The notes below the pieces were generated by a model. It did no database searches, was not told the origin of the DNA, and saw nothing but the letters and a program-made list of their open reading frames with translations. Shown here in pieces: positions 8,463 through 17,400 of a DNA stretch of 20,244 nt. The stretch comes from Euplotes aediculatus. Its lineage: Eukaryota > Ciliophora > Spirotrichea > Euplotida > Euplotidae. The stretch is from positions 1-20,244 of the forward strand of contig JAQGFW010021061.1 in NCBI GenBank assembly GCA_030463445.1, in the 5' to 3' direction. Both the position numbers and the translations under genes were made by a program. How positions within the stretch are numbered: position 1 is the first letter of the stretch; each line of letters begins with the position of its first letter.

Positions 8463-11400
8463 GTAAGTAGTCATCATATAAATATTAAAGAAAAAATGTA
8501 CATATGCTTGGATAATTAATACTGTGTATGCAAACCCTCAAAAGTTTCTAGCTAGGACAGATTAAAGCATAAGTAAAAAGGCGATATATTCCCTAAAAAG
8601 ATGATTATAAAAACAATATCACTAAAATACTTATCAGCTATACTTTAATAACTTAAATTAATTTAATAAGACTTAATTTATGTCAATTTAACGAAAAGAA
8701 AGATGCAAGTGGATTGAGGTTTACCTTGGCCTGCTTATATCTCAGCACATATAACATTCTAGAAAGTGCTATTCAGTCTTAATACTCGCATCAATCTGAT
8801 GAATGCAAAAAATGTACAAACTAATACGAGGTTGCAACGAGAAAGTGAATTGATGAAAGTGGTTAATTCTTCTTAAGAATCAACCATAAATCAATTTTAT
8901 ACTTTGCCAAAATAGAACATTGACAATTTTCACATTTAAGTTTATACTAATGCTTGATTGCCATACATTTATATTTTCAAGAAATAACAAAAGTTTTTAT
9001 ATACACATCTAGTGTTGCTAGTGAAGAAAAACATATGCAGCTTATAGATAATACTTCTGAAGAACATTTTTATTTTTTAGAAAATAAAACTAATTAAAGT
9101 TTTAAATCAATAAATTTGATATAAAAATTAAACATAAAGCTAACAATTTGTTGTTTACTTAGATATTTATTTAAATTTAAACAAAATTATTGTGTCTGAA
9201 AATTAAGCTCAACAAAATAATAATAAAAATAATAAATATGTAAAACTTAAAGCATATATGTCATTCCAAGATTAGTTAATTTGATGTTGTTTGTAATCAA
9301 TTAGCAGTTAAAGCATGTTAAACATCATTCATAGTATTAGCCAATATTACAATAACTTTAAATCACATTTCGAAAATTTTAGCTAAAGTTTTTGAATTAA
9401 TCATATTTGTTGCTTAAATCTGTCATAAATTAGTAATTTAATATAAAATCAATTAAAATGAAAAATTAGCAATAGATATTATTAGTAAAAATAAAATTTG
9501 GATAAAATTTAACAGCCTTGTATAAACATCATGATTGGCTTATGTGTTTTAAAGCTGTCAATTTGAAAAATCCAAAAATCAAAATTATACATAACATAAT
9601 TTAAATTATGTGGTGAAAGAGATCAAAGTTAGTATTTAATAATTAACATTGATTTCTCCCTCGATAGTACAATTACAATTTATTCGTAGTCCATCTTTGA
9701 AGCAAGTAATATCTTCACATGCCTTCAAGAATTATCCTTCTTTCATACCCTCTTAAACTTACCAATGAACATATTCATATTTTATAAGATTATATTTACA
9801 AGTTGAAACTCGATAAATGTATTATGCCATAAAAACCATGTTAAATTTTACCTTTTTTGATATTCATTTCTCGCAATTTTTTTGAATGCTCTTTTTTAAT
9901 GAATGAAATTTCGTAAGAAACAAGCTAAAACTTGCTAAATCAAATCAGCTTCGGTTTTAGTACTGGATTTTAGATAAGATCTTAAATAATTTAGAGACAT
10001 AATTTATAAAGTGTCATTTTAAAGAGTAACTTTTTCTAACATGGTTTAATTTTTTAGCAGGTAATTTTTTAACTTCTATGTATTAACTATTTAACGGTTT
10101 TTTTTATTTTAAATATATAGCACGGTGATGAAAGAACAGACAAGTGCTATCTATCAAAGAATGAATTGTAAGTATTGAATTTATTCGGATTATGAATGTA
10201 TTAAATTTTATTAAATAAAAATGATAGCTCTGAAATGCAAGTCATGCTAAATACTGAATATTATAAATACTAATGCAATAGTACGGCTGTTCCAACATTT
10301 ACTAAATTAATCCTCTCCTCCTTAAAAGTAAAAGACATAAAACCTTTAATAATATAAAGTAGCCTCTTTATTCAATATTTACAACTCTAATACCATATTC
10401 AGTCAATATATTGTTTGTTTTCAGGCCCCTAAAATAGCAATCTTGAAGTTTAATCGTTGTATTGAATTTCAAAATAAGTTGGAGATCATTCCAAAAATCA
10501 GATGCAGTATAATTTTTTTATTTTTGAGAATGCACATTTAGGATATTGCATTTCGAATTGGATATTTCTTTTTTTAATTGAAGTTATAGGTGTACTTTGT
10601 AAAGTGATAGACTCAAATTAAGTAAAATTGAATTAATCTTTTAAACTTATTTTCTTTGATAATATACTAAGTTTATTAAATACCTTTCATATGACTTGTA
10701 TGATCTGATGTTATTTAAAATTCTATTTTTGCATCTTTCTTCTCTTTGTTATCATTCTTCTGCAATTTCTTTTATGCTTTCATTCTTCATTTTTATTATA
10801 GTTTGAGCTAATATAATTTGAATAATTAGTTTAGTTTTTTAACATTATACAAGTTTTTTTATATTACTATTGCGTCCATGAAGGCACTCTTGAGCAAGTG
10901 AAAACAATCGAGTTAATAATGTCACATAATCGATGTAAAAATAATATAATCATTTTATTATCTTTACCCAAAAGTAAATTTCTTTAATCAAAAGACAATC
11001 AAAATATCAATTTTATTTAATCCTAATAAAAATGAAGAAAAAATCTTTATTTTTGTCTCAATTTTGAGACATCATCAATATCGACCTGCTTTCATTTATC
11101 CAAAACAAATTCCATAAATATAATATTTATTACTACTTCTTTAATGAAAACTTTATTTAGAGATATAGATCTAAATAAATGTTATTCAAACCGATTCTTA
11201 CAGAACAAATAGCTAATCTTAACATAGCATTTTGCCACTTTAATTAATCCTTTACATTAAAACTTTAGTTAATTTTCTTTGAGAAGTAATTTAGTTTACA
11301 TCACAAAACACATGAAAATTAAACTAACTAACTCTTCCCCATTCCAATTTTCAACATAATTAAAATATAATTATCTATTTTCTTTTGAAAAACGTTGTAT

Positions 11401-14400
11401 AAAATTTCTTGAATATTTATGATATGATTGCAAATTATATCAAATATTAATGTTATATTCAGACGATCAAAATTAATATCTGCTGAGGCATCTGAATAAT
11501 CAATTGTTATCAAGTTCCTCTCAAACAATATTAAATATGACTGAATATGCAACAAAATAGATTCTTGTATATCAACAATTTGTTCTATTTAGCTGGTTAT
11601 CTAAACTTATCTGAAATATGAAGCTCCTTTAAAAGTGAATCATTAGTAACAAATTTTAAAGATATATGAAAATTAGGAATAACTTCCTCAGCTTCACAAT
11701 GCTCATCACTATTATCATTAGTTTATGGATAACTCACTGTTATTTTCAAGTTAGTATTTACTTCCCAATTTTCTTATTTACTTTACTCATGTATTGTACA
11801 TAAGTTATTGAGAGTTAGTTTTAAAATATTATTTATTCTTTTTTGAGTCATTACCGTATATTTCATATTGTCTCCTGTCATAATTAATTTGCAACAGATC
11901 AGAAATAATTTTAACTCTACTTTGATTTAGTAGCGTTACTTTTGAGAGGGTTTCAACATCTTATATCAATTTAATTAAAAACTCTCTTTATTTTATTATG
12001 CATAGGTTTATCAGCGACTATAATTCAAGTGATTCAGCTTTATATGACTACCAAATAAGATTTGCAGATTTTGAAGAGAGTAAAGGAAGTTTTCATCAGA
12101 AGGAAGAGTATCAGCAGATGGTCACGGAACAGCAAGATAAATTTATGTTTGGACAATTATCAATCAAACAGCCCCTCAAACTCAATCAGCCTTTTATTCT
12201 GTATCATTTAGGAATAAGGAGTGCACTTAAATATAAAGATATTACAGCTGTAAATTTTACTGAAGCATCTCAATTCTTTGATGATGAAATTCTAAATGAA
12301 CCGATTTCGTTTAACTTTGAAAAAGAGGGAAGTAGTTCAAGAGATAGTCAGCATGTTAGTGTTCAAACAGAATACAAGATGTACACTTATTACAACAACA
12401 CCAAATACTACCTAAATAAAGTATTTAACAATGGAAAATATTTAGACCTTTATTTGAGTCTAAGATCAATGCTTAGTATAAATACGATAAAAGGTGAGTT
12501 AACAAGATTAAGCTAAAAATCAAAAATATTAAAATAAAGAATACTATATTCTAAGTTTTTATTCTAATCTATTAAATTATTTTAATCTTTTTTAATAATT
12601 AATTTTAGCACAATTTATTCATAAAACTGAAAAAATAATTTGAAATAAAATTGATGAACAAAAGTAAGTAATAATAAAAAAGTATTAATAATATGAAAAG
12701 ACATATAAAGATTAACATAATAATAAATCAAATAAAAATAATTAAAGAATTTTTAACTTAAATAAATAATATCCTAAAACAAATTAATTATATGTTATCT
12801 TAAATATTTAGATAATTCTAATAGTTTTTATTGATTTATTTGAACATTATGAAAGTTACTAGACAAAGATTTAAGCATGCATTATCTGAGACTTTAAAGT
12901 TATATCAAAGTTATTATATCGAGACTGAAACAAATCTTTCTTATTTTCATCACATTAATTTATTGAATGTATGGAAGAAATTTTAAGAAAAAGCTAAAGG
13001 GACATTAATTCAAAAAATTTTATATTCTTAAATAACATATAAAAAGTATCTATGATGATATTAAAATAAATTCAATTCAGAAATGAGTAGATAGTGTCAG
13101 AGATGGTTTTAAAAAGTAATTGGAATTTATGAGAAGCATTTTTTACCAATTTATCCTTTTGTCCTACTTGTATTTTTATAATAAATACTGAAACACTGAT
13201 AGATATGCTATTCTGTTAAGTTCTTCCAATTTACTTGGAGTTGATTTTTAGTAATTTTCACTATCTCTTATAGCAAACATATCGTTTATCTAAGTATCTA
13301 TCAAAGTATCTGCTTCAGTTTTGCTATTTCTTCTAAGATTGATTATATAGACTTTCTTCATAAGTTGAAATTTTGCTTAATTTTTATTAACTGTAATATG
13401 AATTTTAATAAAATGAAAAATTAAAATGTGACCAAAGAAAGCAATCAACTTTTATTTATTCTGAACCTCCATATGAATAACTCAAATTTAGGCAATATGT
13501 GTTGAGAGTGGAACCAAACTGTTACCTAAAGTTTCAATCAATGTTTATAAAACGAAATCAAGAGGAAGATATATAAATGATATTCAATATTCCCATAAAA
13601 ATTTAGAGATCGGTGTGTGAGACGGCACAGAATCAATTGGGAGGGAGAACATGATAAAAGCAACTTTTGTTAAACTCCAGTCTAAACTTTGTTTGCAAAT
13701 ATATTCTTACGGGTGGACATCCATTTATTATTGAGAAAACGACCTTATTCTAAAACTACATCCTCATTTCAATACAAGATATTACTTTGACATTGAGTTT
13801 GATTCCGATAGCGGAGAACTGTTAGAAACAACTCAATTTAAAATAAGAGTACAGGAGTAAGTTTTCTTTCATCTAATTTTGTTTTATATTAGTTATTTTT
13901 TTATTAGCAATTGTTTTATTATGTGTATTAATTTAGATCTCCGAACTGTTACCTCAGAACATGGGAATGATCAGATAGCAAGTTTACTCTGGAGGTAAGT
14001 ATTTGACATTAAGACTTCAGGTTTGTGAGTATGACAAACACTTCAGCAAACACTACATGTTTTCACTCCACTCGCTCAGCCAGTTTTACTCAACAGATCA
14101 GATAAGCAGATTTAATCAGTTGATTGAACAAATTTGACATAATATTTACAATTTATTTAAAAGTTTCTATTTACTTTCAAACAATAGAGACATAAACATG
14201 AAATTAGCTTATAGTGATATAAGTAATTGGAAGGTAAAATGTTTTCCTAAATTTCGAGTTGAATATATAATAACAGATTATTTGTCAGAAGCATTGTGAA
14301 GTTTAATTTATTATTAATGTGTAGTTTCTGCTTTGTTAAATCTAATTGTTTATCAAAAACTAAATAAAATTAAATCTAATTAACATTACATTTGAAATTG

Positions 14401-17400
14401 TATACCATTTTCAAAGTACAGTTAATTTAAATTATATCAGCAAAATGTCAATGTGATAGAAATATCAAAAAAAGTAATTGAATGCACAAGCTCGTGCAAA
14501 AAGTATAAAGGCTATTGGATTTAATATTTCAGATATAATAATTTATTGTTAAACATGTTGCATAGTTAATTCGAATATGCACATGAGGGGAACGAAACGA
14601 AAAAGTTAAAATCGAAATAAGCATAAGCTTTTTCGCTACTGGAATTTTCGGAATAGATTTTTATATTTTTTAACAATATTTGGAAAGATTTGTTTCAAAG
14701 TGAATTAGGAGGAACTTTGCGAAAATAGTCTCGTCTGGCAATAATTCAATTCGTTATTATCTAATATGCTTTAAGTGGAAAATTAACACTTCGTCTTGAT
14801 TATTTAAAAATTCACGAAGAAACTAAGATTCCAAAACAACTCAGGAGCCAAAAAGTTTTATTATATAAAAGAAGACTTTATTTAAGAAAGCAAAAAGATA
14901 AAAGTGAGCTAAGAAGAAATATCGCTGATGTAATTAATGAAGAAAACAAAGAAAAGGCTATTGAAAACTATGAATTTTATTTCAAGTGAACAAGAATTTA
15001 TAGCATTGAAGATATTGCAAAGGAGGGAATATATGAAATAAAAAATCATGAGCCGTTAAATTTCCAAAAACTATTTTTATCGAAAATGAAGTGAGAATTA
15101 ACAAATTTATTAAATATCGATTAAATAATACTATCAAGCGGACCAAATAAGTGCAAATTAAAACATGTAGAATATATATTTAAACACTCAACAAGAAAAT
15201 ATTTATTTTTGAATGAATCAGTTACATGGAAAACTAGTTAAGAAGTATCCTTATTAAAATTAGAATGATCATCAAATCATTTAATAAACTTCAAAGAAAA
15301 TCAAGGATTGATTTCACTAAGATTTTTTTCAAAGAATACTGAAGAAGTAAAATAGCAAGAATTAAATGGCATTAAAGACACTTAAATAGAGATTGAAGTT
15401 TTATTGAGTTTATCTATGAGACTACTGTTATCTTAAAGCACTTGAAGAAAACAAATGGATAGAATGAATCAGGAGTTAACAGCATTAAGGACTTCTTTTA
15501 TTCAAAGAATTAATTGTTGAATTGTATTCTCATCTATTGAGAATTTGATTTATTTTTATTTATTAACAAAATTTGAAATTGAAAATACTATAAAATTTTA
15601 GAATTTAGCTTACCAGAAGTAAATAGACTTTAAAGATCAAATAATCTTGCAAACAAATCATTATTCAAGCATAAGTCTCTTTTAGTATTTTTTATGGAGA
15701 TAATAGCATCTCGCTTTTTGATTGGCATACATGAAGTTTTGGACTTTTACTGATTGAAAATATTTTATGTAAAAAGTTCAATACTAAGAAAATTTAAAAT
15801 AAAATTTTACAAAAAAGTTAAATAAAAATTGGATAATATTTAAGATAAAAATTTAATTATATATGTCGAAAGTTTATAGAAGTATATCAAGTTAGATTTT
15901 AGGGGTGGAAAATAACATGGTATTAATTTTTAAAAACTGTTTTTTGTATATATCCCTTAAAATTTATACATCATTAGTATCAGAATCTTTACTTCTGATA
16001 AATTAAACTTATTAAAATTAAAATTTATTATAATAAAACTAAGCAGAAATAAAATACAAAACTATCAATAAATAATTTGATAAAATACTGAGCCTAATAT
16101 CATTAGACTTTTTCGTAATAATTTTATATCAAGCATGAAGCAATTTTTATAAAATATGAAATTGAAAATAATTTTATTTGTACTTAAACCGCTTTAAATG
16201 CTCCAAATGACTTGTGCTAAATTTTCATTGTTTCAACTTATTTATTTTAAATCACCAGCCTGAGGTTTCAAGTTGTAAGCTCATATATTGCATGTGTTAG
16301 ATTCTTTTTCACTCACTGAATAATCTAATTCAAATTTTTGAAAAGTAATGCATAAACATTAGAAGCTGCTTCTATTACTAAATAAATTTCAGGATTGTTT
16401 GTTTGCTTCATTATTAAAATATCTGCTTAGAAATCTAATTTCTGCTTTATAGTACCTCATAAATTTCGTAAATCACTGCTTTTTTGTTTATAAAAGCAAA
16501 GATTTTAACGTGATAATTATTGCTGTTAATAAAAATCAAGTGTAAATCTGATCATTAATTATTATATTAGATCTAAACACCAGATAATTAAAGCTTATTT
16601 GTAAATGCAAGGTAGTGCTATAAACTGACATTTTGATTTGTATATTTTGTGCAATAAATCATTAAAAGATATACTAGTACTAACATATTTTAGTTCCAAG
16701 CAAGATTTGATGCAAAGCTTTCCAGTTCTTACCAATTGCTACACAAATACATTCAAGAATACTTAAATTGAAATGATATTAATCAGATTTTCGAAGTATC
16801 AGCAAAAGGATTGAAATCTATCGACGAAACATACTATGCGTTGTTCAACAAGGAACAAATAAATTGCTATATCTATTTCATGTTGAGCACTTTTGGTATG
16901 TAAAATTAACTATTTATCGATATTTGAAAGGAGGTTGAATTTGTAGTATTGGTATAAACACACTCAACTAATTTAGTATGTGCTTCAACTTAGCTTATAA
17001 TCCATGCATTTATCTAGCACTTAACCATATTTTAATATTGATAATAAAACATTCATCACTGCTAATACTATTTTATTAAGACAGATAGCTTTGAACAGAA
17101 TATCAATATTGTTTCACTGAAGGTTAGATGATTAGTTTAATGTCTTACAAATTGAAGAAAATCTGATTTCGATTAAAACATATTCAGTGGTATTTTATTT
17201 GCTAAGTATATATTATAATTGCAATATTTACTCGAGAATATATTTCTTCAAACTGGAAAATAAACCAGTAATTTTATGAGAGAAAGGAAATTCGAAACAC
17301 TTTGCCTAAAGTAATAAATGAACTATTATTGAGAATAAAAATAAAGAAACACACCATAATGATAATAATGAACTAAATATTTAATTATTGCTTTAAAAAA

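Larger units (their letters stand above)
8463..10120 (+). other. Long intron 1 (1,658 bases) holding a decayed gene copy
   Basis: Donor GTAAGT at 8463 and acceptor ATATATAG before 10121 bound this stretch. It contains a degenerate copy of the 3.5-4.9 kb gene (8699-9212) and a short Cys-rich antisense frame (9636-9731). The remainder is AT-rich with no gene seen. Confidence 0.5.

Noticed and set aside
13080-13360. Minus-strand frame reading MKKVYIINLRRNSKTEAD with TAA/TAG passed over
   Set aside because: Its density of TAA/TAG is close to that expected for random DNA of this composition.
3482-15600. A genome-wide code with TAA/TAG as Gln
   Set aside because: The large gene uses only CAA/CAG for many Gln over about 1,400 codons, with no sense TAA or TAG.
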